NCBI RefSeq assembly: GCF_022458985.1 | Contig: NC_061788.1 | Span: 964,499 to 1,028,498 of the forward strand | Reading direction: 5' to 3' | Origin: Mugil cephalus | Taxonomy: Eukaryota > Chordata > Actinopteri > Mugiliformes > Mugilidae | Length of the DNA stretch: 64,000 nt | Shown here: positions 1 to 13,100 of the stretch, one piece after another | How the letters are laid out: the number at the start of each line of letters is the position of its first letter | Numbering within the stretch: position 1 is the stretch's first letter | The notes under the pieces: model-generated | Seen by the model: the letters and a program-made list of their open reading frames with translations, nothing else | Told to the model about the DNA's origin: nothing | Database searches by the model: none | Position numbers and translations under genes: made by a program

Positions 1-203
1 ATTAGTTCTTCTTCTCTGGTCTCGTTTATTATTTAACAAGAACCACAGGCTGAATAAAGATGGACCAGATCCTCTAAAGTGAAGCCAAAGCCAGTAGAGC
101 TCCCCCTGGTGTCCGGCTGAAGTACAGGTCATAAGCTCCACCCCATGCACGTTAGTGGGCGGGGTTTTTGACAACCAAAACACTAAACACTGTTTGTCCT
201 CAC

Positions 204-3200
204 CTTGATGTGCAGCTCCGGGTGCTGATCGAAGTAGTCGAATAGTTTCTGGTAGTTGTTGAACTGAGCGTCCCATTCACTCGACTCCACGAAGCGAAAG
301 TCGTCTCCGAGAGAAACGAGAAGAACCGAAGAACGGAAGAGACGGGACTTCTGACGGTACTGGTCCAACAGGAGGAGAGCTCTGAGAGGACGAGGAACCA
401 GGTCATTCACACCAACTTTTCATTTAAACATCTACAGCTTTATTTTCATATTAATGATCATTAACCCTCTGGAGTCTAATCGTCTGTCCAAGCTCTAAAC
501 CGTCTCCTGTCTCCATAGACTGAATATAGCCTCACTGTTCCTTAGCAACCACTGACACATCATGTCCTGATTGGTTGATGGATGCATGTTTCCACCAATA
601 GGAAAGGGGCTGCCATGTTTTTTTTTCTTTCTATCATTTGAAGCTGGCTAGCTCTCTCCAGAGGGTAACGTTTTCTTAATGGTTGTTCTCTTTGGCCCCG
701 CCCCCTGCTCACCTCTCCTTGACATTCTGCTCTGTGATTGGCTGTGGCGGGATCCTCCAGGGACAGAAGACCCGCCCCCCTGGGAGGCGGTGGAAGTCGA
801 ACTGACAGCAGACGGCCGGGTTCGGACCACACGTGTGCGGTACATCGTAGCTGTAGAACGGCATCATGTGACATAGGATGTCACTGCGGGTGGAGGAGTC
901 TGAGACAAGAAGTGGGCGGGGTTAGATCAACAGCAGCTCAGCATTACTACTGGCCTATTATTGGTCCATTCCTCTCACCCCAGCTCTGTCGCCATAGAAA
1001 CTCGAGCGTCTGTTGCTGCGCAAAGTGCTTCTTGACGGCGTAGTGAACTCTCTGGATGACCATGTTGCTAAGCCCCGCCCCCTTTAGCAAGTACGTCATG
1101 GATGGGGAGTGGCCAAACGGATCCACAGCCCAACCGCTGCTGGGCTCCACACCTGTAAAGACCAGGATCACACAGGTGAGACAGGTGAGACGTGATCATG
1201 TGAGACAGGTGAGACGTGATCATGTGAGACAGGTGAGACGTGATCATGTGACCCACCCAGGTGAGTCTGCAGCCACTGGTGTCCCTCCATCAGCTGATCC
1301 AACAATGCGTAGTAGTGGGCGTTGGCCTCGTCGGCCATCACCCAACCACCCGTCACCAGCTCCAGTTGCCCCGCCTCCACCAGGCTGACCAATCACAGAG
1401 CAGGAAGAGGAACAGGAAGCACATTCAGAATAAAAGGACAAAAACAACTTCCTGTTTTATTATTAATCCTCTGGACCAGATTCAGACCACGTAGCATCAG
1501 GACTCTTCTCACTGACTAAATCCCATAGATCAGCTTTTACCTAGTGTTTCTAGACCAAGTAAAACTAGACTGGTTCTAAATAACCGAGTCTTTCTCCTGA
1601 ATATTGTCGCCATGTTTGGTTCACGGAGGAAAACGCTAGCAAGAGCAGAGAGCTAGCAAGAGGAGAGAGCTAACCAGAAGAGAGAGCTAGCTAGAGGAGA
1701 GAGCTAGCATGAGGAGAGAGCTAACCAGAGGAGAGAGCTAGCAGGAGGAGAGAGCTAGCAAGAGGAGAGAGCTAGCAAGAGGAGAGAGCTAGCCAGAGGA
1801 GAGAGCTAGCTAGAGGAGAGAGCTAGCTAGAGAAGAGAGCTAGCTAGAGGAGAGAGCTAGCATGAGGAGAGAGCTAGCAGGAGGAGAGAGCTAGCAGGAG
1901 GAGAGAGCTAGCAAGAGGAGAGAGCTAACCAGAAGAGAGAGCTAGCTAGAGGAGAGAGCTAGCTAGAGAAGAGAGCTAGCTAGAGAAGAGAGCTAGCATG
2001 AGGAGAGAGCTAACCAGAGGAGAGAGCTAGCAAGAGGAGAGAGCTAGCAGGAGGAGAGAGCTAACCAGAAGAGAGAGCTAGCTAGAGGAGAGAGCTAGCT
2101 AGAGAAGAGAGCTAGCTAGAGGAGAGAGCTAGCAAGAGGAGAGAGCTAGCAAGAGAAGAGAACTAGCTAGAGGAGAGAGCTAGCAGGAGAAGAGAGCTAG
2201 CAGGAGGAGAGAGCTAGCAAGAGGAGAGAGCTAGCAAGAGAAGAGAACTAGCTAGAGGAGAGAGCTAGCCAGAGGAGAGAGCTAGCAAGAGGAGAGAGCT
2301 AGCAGGAGGAGAGAGCTAGCAAGAGGAGAGAGCTAGCAAGAGGAGAGAGCTAGCAAGAGGAGAGAGCTAGCAGAGGAGAGAGCTAGCAGGAGGAGAGAGC
2401 TAGCAGGAGGAGAGAGCTAGCCAAGGAGAGAGCTAGCAAGAGGAGAGAGCTAGCAGAGGAGGAGAGCTAGCGAGGAGGAGCTAGCAAGAGGAGAGAGCTA
2501 GCAAGAGGAGAGAGCTAGCAAGAGGAGAGAGTTAGCAGGAGGAGAGAGCTAGCAGAGGAGAGAGCTAGCAAGAGGAGAGAGCTAGCAAGAGGAGAGAGCT
2601 AGCAGGAGGAGAGAGCTAGCAGGAGAGAGAGCTAGCAAGAGGAGAGAGCTAGCAAGAGGAGAGAGCCAAAGTGAAACCAGCCGTCACCGTTTGGCCGCCG
2701 CTCTCTTCTGTTCATCGATGTCGTTCCACCATTTAGAGAAATAACTGATCTCAGCCCAGATCATCTTCCTCCTGCAGAGCAACACATTCAGGTCAAAGAA
2801 GAATTAAAATGTCCATGAGAGGAGGTTGTATAAACATTTGAGGTGTAAAATTCCCCTTGTTTGGTGAATGTTTTTCAAATAATTTCTAATATTTGTTCAT
2901 TTATCTCTTTTCCTTTTAAAATCTAAACATTCAGGTCATACGACACATGCTAACTAGCGGCTAATGCTAATCCGTCCACAGGGTACCTGGAGTCCTGTCC
3001 CAGGTGCAGCAGCATGTTGTCGAGGATGTGTCTCGTCTGGTCCTCGTAGTATCTGTCAAATGTCTTCAGCCAACCTGGAACAAGGAGACAGTCAAAGCCA
3101 GGCCAGTCTTTCTATCTCAGCGTCTCAGTGTCCCTCAGTGTCCCTCTGTGTCCTCACCCGGGTCATTGTGTGAATGAGGGACCAGAACCAGTTCCAGGGG

Positions 3201-3869
3201 CTGTTCGTCCCACTCGTCTCCACGGTAACTGATGTCAAATCCCTGCTTCCAGACGCCTCCGTCTTTATTGTCAAAGGTCAGGAGGTCGTACACGTCCAAC
3301 AGCTAGAGACAGACGGCACAAGTAAGCTGATTATTTGCTAGCATGCTAAGCTAAACTAAGCTAAGCTAAGCTAACCTGCACTCCGCCAGCTCCGCCCTCC
3401 TTCTCTTCGGCCAACTGGCAGCCGGACAGCGGCTCAGCAGGGATGTGGGCGTGTTCTGAGCTGCTGTTGGCTCCGCCTCCTTCCTGTTTCCGTGATGCTT
3501 TGTGGTGCAGCAGAGAGTCACGTAACCTAGCAACCAGGCGGTTGTTGTTGCTAAGGAGATACTCCAACCTGTCAATCTTCTGCTGGAGCAGGGACAAATC
3601 CTGAGGGGAAGATATGACTGGTTAATTATTGGTTTAATTATTGATTATTGAGGTAACAAACAAACGAAAACCAAGCATGAAAGTGTATTTTAGTTTAGTG
3701 GATTCTTATTGTGAAAGAATAGATGCATTTCATCCACCTGTCCAGCAGGTGTCTCCCAGTCTCGCTGAGGCTCCTCCCCCTGCATCTGCTCCAGCTTCCG
3801 GTACAATGACATCACGGCCAGGCAGAAGACTCCACCCACCAGGACTGCCAACACCCGCCCCCTCTTCAT
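204..3869 (-). CDS. MAN2A1: alpha-mannosidase II (Golgi), 5' nine coding exons, partial
   Basis: Golgi glycoside hydrolase family 38 enzyme that trims two mannoses from GlcNAcMan5GlcNAc2 on the way to complex N-glycans. Coding exons on the minus strand: 3869-3738, 3600-3376, about 3302-3163, about 3074-2990, about 2774-2692, about 1387-1257, about 1160-990, about 899-705, 381-204; the gene continues beyond the left edge. Exon 1 encodes a short cytoplasmic tail and one signal-anchor helix ([18 protein letters not shown]), then a stem coiled coil ([17 protein letters not shown]). The catalytic domain shows the zinc motif HSHNDPGW (split by an intron after DP) and the nucleophile motif [13 protein letters not shown]. 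The ATG at 3869 follows a 3' splice site after two bases, so a non-coding first exon lies upstream near 4900-5100. MAN2A1 is preferred over MAN2A2 by position beside SLC25A46, WDR36 and APC; the sequence alone is similar to both. Confidence 0.9.
510..640 (+). repeat. MITE-like fish repeat fragment
   Basis: Begins CCATAGACTGAATATAGCC, resembling a terminal motif that recurs in short non-autonomous repeats of fish genomes, and ends in a T-run near 620-630. It lies in a MAN2A1 intron. A second copy in the opposite sense ends near 36808. The family assignment is from memory of fish repeats, not from a search. Confidence 0.35.
1172..1255. repeat. 24-bp tandem repeat, about 3 copies
   Basis: Three copies of GTGAGACAGGTGAGACGTGATCAT immediately intronic to the MAN2A1 exon that ends at 1257. 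On the transcribed strand the unit starts right after the splice donor, so the duplication abuts the splice site. Confidence 0.8.
1632..2666. repeat. 17-bp minisatellite, AGGAGAGAGCTAGCAAG unit
   Basis: About 1.03 kb of a 17-bp unit with variants GCTAGCAAG, GCTAGCTAG, GCTAGCCAG, GCTAACCAG and GCTAGCAGG, roughly 60 copies, filling most of one MAN2A1 intron. The core GCTAGC is palindromic. No coding potential. Confidence 0.95.
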
Positions 3870-3885
3870 CACTGCCAATAACAAG

Positions 3886-4242
<357 letters not shown>

Positions 4243-4610
4243 CATCTGGAGGCAGACACAGTCTCTACGTTTAAGGTCAGGACTAAGACTTTCCTTTTAG
4301 ACAAAGCTTATAGTTAGAGCTGGACTTAACCGTCCCTTAGTGATGCTGCTATAGGCCGAGGCTGCAGGGGGACGATGCACTGAGGACATGTCCTCTCCTC
4401 TGTCTTCTCTGGCTCCTGTCCTCTAATATCTTATCATTTATTTTCTATTACTAAACGCTGTGTCTCGCTTGTTTCTCCTGTTCTTCTTCTTCCTGTTAAA
4501 GGGAGTTTTTCCTTCAGCTCTGGAGGATTCAGGCTGGTTTGTGTGAAGCGTCTTGAGACAATTTGTGTTGTTATTATATATATAAATAAAAGTGAATTAA
4601 ATTGACTCAT
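4243..4610 (+). repeat. fish interspersed repeat with CTTCCTGTTAAAGGGAG tail
   Basis: Contains the teleost repeat 3' region: TTCCTGTTAAAGGGAGTTTT, then GTGAAGCGTCTTGAGACAAT, TTGTGTTGTTAT and a tail AAATAAAAGTGAATTAAATT. The same tail recurs at 6850-6960 and 57045-57145. Such tails end non-LTR retroelement copies widespread in fish; the exact family was not checked. Confidence 0.55.
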
Positions 4611-4899
4611 CATCACCATCATCAGCTGATGAAGATCTGATTTATTTTTTAAACTAACTTCATTAAACACATCACAATAAACAGACTGAGTAAACTCCTA
4701 ATTATAGTTTGAGTTGATGTAAAATGAACCAGATGTTATTAAACCAGATGTTAAGTTCTGTATCCTGGTGTTAAACAGATGAATTTCCTTTCCTTTGATT
4801 GATTAATTTATTTCTAATATTTCTTTTGTCTCCGTAGCTTTAACGAGCGAAGAGAGAAAATTCATCCAACTTTATATTTGAATTTAAACTCAGACCTCT

Positions 4900-5165
4900 G
4901 CTTCTTCACTTCCGGGTAGGAAGAACCACCGCAAGTCTCGCGCTCCTTTGGTCTCGTGCTGTAGGTTTAACGCGCTGAGTCAGTTCCCCGGTAAAAAAAC
5001 AATAATAACAGTAACTATAAAACAACAACAATAAAATGATCAGAAATAAAGTTCAGACTTCCGGACCCGACAGTGCAGGAGCCCAACCTGCCGATGCGCA
5101 TGCGCACTTCGGTTTGTTTTGCTTCCGTTTGGTTCAGCTGACTCAGCACTGCGGTGACGTCACGT
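4900..5165 (-). promoter_or_regulatory. MAN2A1: putative MAN2A1 promoter: NRF1, MARE/AP-1 and CRE motifs
   Basis: CpG-containing block upstream of the MAN2A1 coding start. Perfect palindromic NRF1-type site TGCGCATGCGCA at 5095-5106; near-perfect MARE GCTGACTCAGCA at 5137-5148, with a related GCTGAGTCAG near 4975-4984; full CRE palindrome TGACGTCA at 5155-5162; ETS-like ACTTCCGG near 5057-5064. The combination and the position about 1.2 kb from the ATG, across a 5'UTR intron, support a TSS here. Promoter activity is inferred. Confidence 0.55.
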
Positions 5166-5564
5166 CCGTAAGTTTCTTCAACGTCAGAAAAAAAGTTTAA
5201 TGAAATAAACTAAATAGAGGAATGAAAAACATAGAGTTCTTCCAGAAAGAGTCCAAAAGAATAAAATACATAAACTGGATCATTTATTTTGACTCGTGAA
5301 CAGTAAAATAATTCCCTCACTCTGATCTCTGATGAGCCACAGAATAAAAGAATAAAGGAATAAAATCTCCAGCTCCTCCTGGTTGTTAAACGACAGCGTT
5401 AAATTTACTCCCTGATCAAACACGACATGAAAACGCTCTGAACATGAACAATAATGATGAAAGTTTAAGTCCAGGTTAAAACTATAATAATGTTTGGTTT
5501 GTATTTGGAACATTTCTGTTTTATTTCAGACTGAAACACTAACGTCTGTGTCTCTGAACATAAC

Positions 5565-6745
5565 ATATATACACACACTACCAGTCAGAAGCTTCAGAAC
5601 ATCACACTTTTCCCCTTTTTTACTGAAAATGATTCAGTTTATTGTGTCATTGGACTCTGAAATAAAAGCATAGAACAAATAAACACTTTGAGTTGAAAAA
5701 TAAATCCTGGACCAAACTGTTTTCTAACCTTTGACTCATCAGAGCAGCAGCTTTGGCAGATTTAACAGCTGAACACACTCGTGGCATTCAAATCAAATGT
5801 TGTTCAGAAAGTTCTTCCTGAGTCTGTGTGAGAAGTTCCTATAAATGTGAGGTTCTGGGCGGCTGCATGTTCTCACTCTTCTGTCCAGTTCATCATAAAC
5901 CAGCTGGAGACTGTGGCTCCATGTTCTCCAGCTTTGTTCCTGAGGTAGCGTTAGCGTTAGCGTAGCTTGGACTTGTGTTCTGGGTCATTATCTTGCTGTA
6001 GGAGGAACCTCTGACCATCCAGGCGTAGACCAGAGGGTTCTGCACGGCTGCAGATGCTGTGGTTCTGTTCTGGTTCTGGGTCACTCTGTACAAGTCACCG
6101 ACTGGATCCAGACCATCACACGTCCTCCTCCATGTTTGACAGTGATGTCACACACTGTGGAACCGTCCTCTCGCCTACTCGACGCCGTACAAACATCCTG
6201 AGTGATGAACCAAAGACTTGAAATCTTGTTGCATCAGTCCATAAAACCTCCTCCAGTCTTCAGGAGTCCAGTGTTTCATGGCCCAGGAGAGTCTCTGTGT
6301 CTTACTCTGACGTCTTAGCAGCGACTTTCTGCTGCAACTCGTCCTGTCAGACCTGCAGCTCCAAGTCTTCTTGTTTACTACGACTGCTACTAAGCTGAGC
6401 GTGAAGCTGTCGTCATGTTGCCGCCATCATTCAAGCTGTTAACTCTCAGAAACTCTGGCTTTGGGTCTGTCAGACGCTTCCTGTCAGAGTTTCCTCCAGT
6501 TTCTGCAGAAACCTGTTCTCACTGACACCTTGACTTTCTTTGCAGTTTCCCTGTAGGAAAGACCTACATGTTTAAGTGTTATTATGGTCTGTCTCTACTT
6601 CCTGCAGCACAGTCCTGTTCCCCTGATGCTCATGGAGTCTGGTACCATGTGTTTTCCATCACGGCCTTTATGCAGACAGAGCGGGAACATCTGTAGGAAT
6701 CAGTAGCAGCAGCTTTCAAGGCTGATTCAACCTTCACTGCTGCAG
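5565..6745 (-). mobile_element. decayed Tc1/mariner DNA transposon
   Basis: Starts with an inverted-repeat-like end ACTACCAGTCAGAAGCTTCA, as in fish Tc1 elements whose ends read ACTACCAGTCAAAAGTTTGG. It then carries the reverse complement of a Tc1 transposase, recognisable by the order of motifs: a CACTCGTGGCATTC-like block, the proline/tryptophan region, TTATCTTGCTGTAGGAGGA, ACCATCACACGTCCTCCTCC and AACCAAAGACTTGAAATC followed by TTGCATCAGTCC. The frame is broken many times and no clear far-end inverted repeat is visible, so the copy is old and immobile. Confidence 0.75.
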
Positions 6746-6749
6746 AGCA

Positions 6750-6860
6750 GAAGGCTGGTTCTGGTCCTGATTCTGGTTCTGATTCTGGTTCTTGTCCTGG
6801 TTCTGGTTCTGATTCTGGTTCTGGTTCTGGTCCTGGTTCTGGTTCTGGTCCAGGTCTCTT
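6750..6860. repeat. (TTCTGG)n hexanucleotide microsatellite
   Basis: Run of GGTTCTGGTTCTGATTCTGG-type units. Shorter runs of the same hexamer or its complement occur at 17385-17408, 29049-29077, 30808-30838 and 32674-32698. Confidence 0.8.
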
Positions 6861-6962
6861 CCTGTTAGAGAGAGTTTTTCCTTCATGCTGCTCTGGAGGT
6901 TTCAGACCAGGTGCTGTTTTGTGTTGTTATTGACGCTATAGAAATAAAACTGAATTGAATCA
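6850..6962 (+). repeat. second copy of CTTCCTGTTA-tail fish repeat
   Basis: TCTTCCTGTTAGAGAGAGTT, TGTGTTGTTATTGACGCTAT and a tail AAATAAAACTGAATTGAAT match the tail at 4490-4600. Only the 3' end is recognisable. Confidence 0.55.
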
Positions 6963-7105
6963 CGTCTGAGACTGTGGAGGCTGGATGAGTCCAGCAGGGG
7001 GCAGAAGACCAGTCAGAGGTCACTTCAAAATAAAAACACAAACACGAATCAACGTCAACAACTTTAATAAAAAAAATAGTGTGTGTGTGTGTATTATTGT
7101 GTGTG

Positions 7106-10100
7106 TCACAGTAGTGCACTCTTGGTGTACGACAGCAGACACAGTGATTGGTCAAATGATGCACGAAGCTCCGCCCACCGAGCCTCCAGCCGGGAGGAGA
7201 GGCGGAGCAATGCTGCCATGGCGACAGCGTCCTGCGACAGCGAGCGGAGGTGGAGCTAAAAAGAATAAAACAAAACAAGGTTGTAAACAGGAAACCAGAA
7301 TTTCACAATAAAAGAGCAGTGTCTTAATGCTGCGCTCTGATTGGCTGACCTTCAGGAAGAGGGCCAGGTAAGCCTGAGCCAGCTCGAAGTCCCGCCCACT
7401 GGCCAACATGCTGTCAATCATCAGAATGAAGGCGAGCAGGAGGCTGCTGGCTCCGCCCCCTTCTGATGTCAGACCGGTGAGCTCCACAGAGAGCGCCGAC
7501 GGCCCACAATCCTTCAGGAGAGACACCGGCCGGTCAACTGCAATAAAAAAAAAACACCGCAACATTTTAAACACAGTGAATCCACTGACCCTAACCCAGA
7601 GAGAAAGTTTGGGATGAGACTCAGACTCTGACGTCATCAACACAAGATCTGAACTAAAAACACTGGATGGAAGAAACTGGAGACACCGGAGAAGCTTCTT
7701 ATTGAACCAATGGAGTCAAAGATAGAGGAGCTCCGCCCACAAACTAGAGGGGAGGAGCTCCTCCCACAGACTAGAGAGTAGGAGCTCCACAGATTAGAGG
7801 GGAGGAGCTCCCCCCACAGACTAGAGGGGAGGAGCTCCGCCCACAGATTAGAGGGGAGGAGCTCCACAGATTAGAAGGGAGGAGCTCCGCCCACAGACCA
7901 GAGGGGAGGAGCTCCACCCACAGACTAGAGAGTAGGAGCTCCACAGACTAGAGGGGAGGAGCTCCGCCCACAGATTAGAAGGGAGGAGCTCCACAGATTA
8001 GAAGGGAGGAGCTCCGCCCACAGATTAGAGGGGAGGAGCTCCACAGATTAGAAGGGGAGGAGCTCCGCCCACAGATTAGAAGGGAGGAGCTCCGCCCACA
8101 GACTAGAGGGGAGGAGCTCCGCCCACAGACTAGAGGGGAGGAGCTCCACAGATTAAAGGGGAGGAGCTCGTGTGTTTCACAGAAATGAAAACAAAAATGA
8201 AAATAAATATTTAAAGCTCATTTAATGGAAGTTAAAAGCTGAAGGAGACTCACAGGAAGTGGAGGCCAGAGCTTCCTCCAGGGCCAGACTGACCTCTGAC
8301 CTCTGAGACGTCCTCACCAGCAGCTTGGACTAAAACACAACTCAGCGTTAGACTGTTGCTCAGCAACTGCACTGCGCTCTGATTGGTCCATTAACCTGGC
8401 GGCTCTACCTGTACTTCCTGGTCGGTTGCCGCGGGCAACGTGAATCTGGGCGTGAGACCGGGAACCGTCGGCAGGAAGAACGGCGCCGCCACCGGAGCAG
8501 CAGGGGGCGCTACCGGTTTATTCCTCCTCTGAAAAAAAACAAAAACACAGGTCTGGTTAAGTTGACCTGAGCTCGTTAAAGACATTCTTTCCTTTCTAAC
8601 ATGTTACTGACTCTTAGTAAAGAGCATGTGGTGGTAAAGAGAAGGTGGAGGTCCAGTATATATATGTTTATATAGATAAATAAACACATGTCCTGCTGGT
8701 CTGACCAGCATTTCTTCTTCTTCTTCTTCTTTAAATGTCACATTGGACAGATTTTATGTCTAAGTTGAAGCAGAGGTCCTTAGATTAAAGACATTTTAAT
8801 GTGTATGAGTTGCACATGTCAGAACTGACAATGAACCTGAATAATTAAATAATTAAATTTAAATTAAAATAAAGGTGTGAATGTGTCGGACAGGTGAGAC
8901 GTGCGTTGACCTCTGACCTTGATGTGGTCCAGGTGAAGCAGGTTTTTCCACCGAGACTCAGGCAGCAGAGACAGAGTCACAAGCTCCGCCCCCAACTGCT
9001 CAGCTGACTGGTACGTGTCATCAGCTTCCTCTGACATCACTTCCTGTTCTGCCTCGGTTGCCCTGACGCCCGGAAACGCCTCCACAGCTGGTTGGTAGTC
9101 AGCCGGGAGGGGGCGGAGCCCCACCGGTCCACAAAGGCTCTTATTGGTCCTGAGGGAGGAGAGCTGCACTGTGATTGGCTGATACAAGACTACAATCCAC
9201 TGTTCTAAGTAAAGACTGGTTCAGACCAGAGGTAAACGCCCAGACTGTCCACATGACCCGTCGCCAGGAAGTCACCAGTAGGCGACATGGACACCGTCAC
9301 TGGCGCCATGGCAACCAGGAAGCAGTCGATCAGACTGAAGGAGAAGAAGAAGAAGTTTGTTTGAACCAACGTGAGTTGTGATTGGACGCTGCTCCGTGGG
9401 TGTGGTCATGGACGTTTCATTCTCACCATCCAGAGGGGAGGTCCCAGGTCCGAACGGTCCGGTCCATTCCCACGGTAACCAGCCAGCGGCCGCCAGGACT
9501 GAACGTCTAAGGAGGACCAGGAAGTGTTAGCATCTGTTAGCATCACTAGCTGTTTTAGCTTTTCCCAACCTACCATGTCATTGATGTTGCCATGGTGACC
9601 CGCAAACTTCCTGACAACTCGTCTGGTTTCGATGTCAACAACCACCAGCGTGAAGTCATCTAGCGCCACAGCTAGCATCCCGCTAACATTCAACAGAGGA
9701 GAACAGATGGTTAGCTACTAGTGCTAACAGTTAGCTACTCATGCTAACAGTTAGCTACTCATGCTAACAGTTAGCTACCTCTCTCTGTGTAGCATCATGC
9801 TAACAGTTTGCGAGCTCTCTCTGAGCAGCATCAAGCTAACAGTTACCTACCTCTCTCTGTGTAGCATCATGCTAGCCGGTGCAGCGTTTAGCTTCAGCTC
9901 TTCTTCCTGTTTCCGTGTCTTAAAGCGCCAGAACTTCAGCAGCCAATCAGAGCCGACAGTGAAGGTCAGCTGGTTTAGGGCATCCGTGGCGACACCTCGC
10001 ACCACACCGCTGTGCGCTGGAGTAGAGGGGGCGGAGTTACTGACAGAAACACGCAGTGGACCAATCAGAGACCCCGGAGACCAGGTGGACGCACCTTTTT

Positions 10101-13100
10101 CACTGTTGCCATAGCAACCGCGGTGCAGCCCAGACTGGAGGTTGTAGGCGTCGACGCGGCCGCACGACGAGCCAATCACAGCGAAGTTTCCACAGGAAGT
10201 GATGTCAACGGCCTGGGAGCAGAGACAGAGAGTCTGATGTGACTGTGTGTGCTTTTGGGGGCGGGGACTAAACGTAGGTGTAAAGAGGTGGTTACCGTGG
10301 CGACGGTATCTCTCGGAGCACCTGGAGGCTGCAGGTGGTGAGCTCCCATGGTGCACCTCTGGTAGTTCCATGTGGTGGTTGCTCGGCGACCGCGATGACA
10401 CGCGACGATGCCGTCCCAGTCCGACTGGCGAGTGACAGCTGTCAATCAACAGAGGGGGAGGGGCCAGGGGTCAAAGGTCAGGGGTCAGGTGGTGGTAAAG
10501 TCAAGATGGAGGTGTAGTAATTCTCAGTTCTCTTTGTGGTATCAAATCAAATGTCCTGTATCGTCCAGGTCCCTGTTAGACCATCAACCTCATCGCTTAT
10601 TAGAAGCTTTTTAAGATTATAACAGAAAAGAGTAAAAAGGTTATAATTGCTTTAAACCTTTACAGGGTTCTCACTCAAATACTTTTTATTTCTTGAAAAT
10701 CCAGATGAATGAATGTCTCATATCTGGTTCCTGGTCCTTAAACTAATGTAAACATGTATTTGTCACATTAGAACATCATCAACATCATCACATTAGAAAC
10801 ATTAGGACACGTGTTCTTCTTCATGGTTCCTGATAAACCAGGTCAGAGGGGGGACCTTGTAGACCACATTAGACCCTGATTAGACCTGACAATGTTTCCT
10901 GGATCTTCTCTGATTGGCTCAATGAAACCACATGACAATAAACCTCACTGAGAGGAACCAGGAACCACGTTACCACATATGGTTCCTGGTTCCTGGTCCA
11001 TGGAGGGTTAAATTGGCCATTTTCTCTATGGAGTTCTGAATGGGGGTAGAGCATTGAAGGACCCACCAGAGGAGAACGATGTGATGGCAGGAAGACGAAG
11101 CTCCTCGTAGGTCAGCCCCTTCTTCTTCTTCTGCTCCTTCTTCTTATTCACAGACCCTGAAACACGGAGTCAGAGTCACAAACGTCCACCAGCCGAAGGC
11201 GTCAGGTTTTTGAACAGAGTCTGGTTTTACTGACCGTGGCCCAGGTTCTTGTTGAAGCGTTCGTGGACGGTGGAGAAGGACTGCAGCGTCCCGTCCTGAC
11301 CTGCAGGGGGCGGCCCGTTAGAAACCACCCGGGTAAACCACAAACTAATGAAGTCGTTCGTTTATTTACCTGCACTCAGTAGGTTTTTGCCATCGTTGCC
11401 GTGGTGACGGATGGTGGTGGGTGGGGCACTGTGGCCCTGACGACTCCTCAGCAATCTGGCTCCGCCCCCTTCCTGGTCAAATATCCACACCTGAGAAGAG
11501 AGATCAAGATGAATGGCTGTGTCACCTGGTGGTTGGTTTGTGTGTTTGTGTGTTTGTGTTTGACCTTGATGGCGTTATCGGCTCCGTTGGTGATCAACAG
11601 CGGCTCTTTGTGAACGAACGTTGCTGCGGCGACGGCGGTTCTGTGGGCGTGTCTCTGCTGAGTGACCAGCTGACGACGCTCCAAATCCCAGAATGCAATG
11701 TGGCCCTGAGGACTGCCGGACGCCATGATGGGAGGACCATCTGAGAGAGGACCACATCATCTGATCAGCATGTAGCATGTAGCTGGCTGTGTGTTAGCAT
11801 GTAGCATGTAGCTGGCTGTGTGTTAGCATGTAACTGGCTGTGCGTTAACATGTAGCTGCTGGCTGCGTGTTAGCATGTAGCTGGCTGTGCGTTAACATGT
11901 AGCTGCTGGCTGCGTGTTAGCATGTAGCTGGCTGTGTGTTAGCATGTAACTGCTGGCTGTGTGTTAGCATGTAACTGCTGGCTGTGTGTTAGCATGTAGC
12001 TGGCTGTGCGTTAACATGTAGCTGCTGGCTCCGTGTTAGCATGTAGCTGCTAGCTGTGTGTTAGCATGTAGCATGTCGCTGGCTGTGTGTTAGCATGACG
12101 CATGTAGCTGGCTGTGTGTTAGCATGTAACTGCTGGCTGTGTGTTAGCATGTAGCTGCTGGCTGCGTGTTAGCATGTAGCTGCTAGCTGCGTGTAAGCAT
12201 GTAGCTGCTGGCTGTGTGTTAGCATGTAGCAGCTGGCTGTGTGTTAGCATGTAGCATGTAGCTGGCTGTGTGTTAGCATGTAGCATGTAGCTGGCTGTGT
12301 GTTAGCATGTAGCTGCTGGCTGCGTGTTAGCAAGTAGCTGCTAGCTGTGTGTTAGCATGTAGCTGCTAGCTGTGTGTTAGCATGTAGCTGGCTGTTTGTT
12401 AGCATGTAGCTTGCTGTGTGTTAGCATGTAGCTGCTGGCTGCGTGTTAGCATGTAGCTGCTGGCACCGTGTTAGCATGTAGCTGCTAGCTGTGTGTTGGC
12501 ATGTAGCTGCTGGCTCCGTCTTAGCATGTAGCTGCTAGCTGTGTGTTAGCATGTAGCTGCTAGCTCTGTGTTAGCATGTAGCTGGCTGTGCGTTAGCATG
12601 TGGCTGCTGGCTGCGTGTTAGCATGTAGCTACTGGCTGCGTGTTTTCATGTAGCTGCTGGCTCCGTGTGAGCATGTAGCTGCTAGCTGTGTGTTAGCATG
12701 TAGCTGCTAGCTGTGTGTTAGCATGTAGCTGCTGGCTGTGTGTTAGCATGTAGCTGGCCGTGTGTTAGCATGTAGCTGCTGACTGTGTGTTAGCATGTAG
12801 CTGCTGACTGTGTGTTAGCATGTAGCTGCTGGCTGCGTGTTAGCATGTAGCTGCTAGCTGTGTGTTAGCATGTAGCTGCTAGCCGTGTGTTAGCATGTAG
12901 CTAGGTATGTACCTGTTCTGAAAGAGAGCGTCGTGATTGGTCCCCAGTCCTGAGTGAATCTCATCAACTCCTCGTTCAGACGGATGTTGTGGATGATGAT
13001 GCAACCTGTTGCCATGCCAACGCCGACCACGTCCACTGCAGGACTCTGGGAAGTGAAGTCTTTATTGGTGAATATTTTTAAAATAAAAGCTCTGTTCAGA

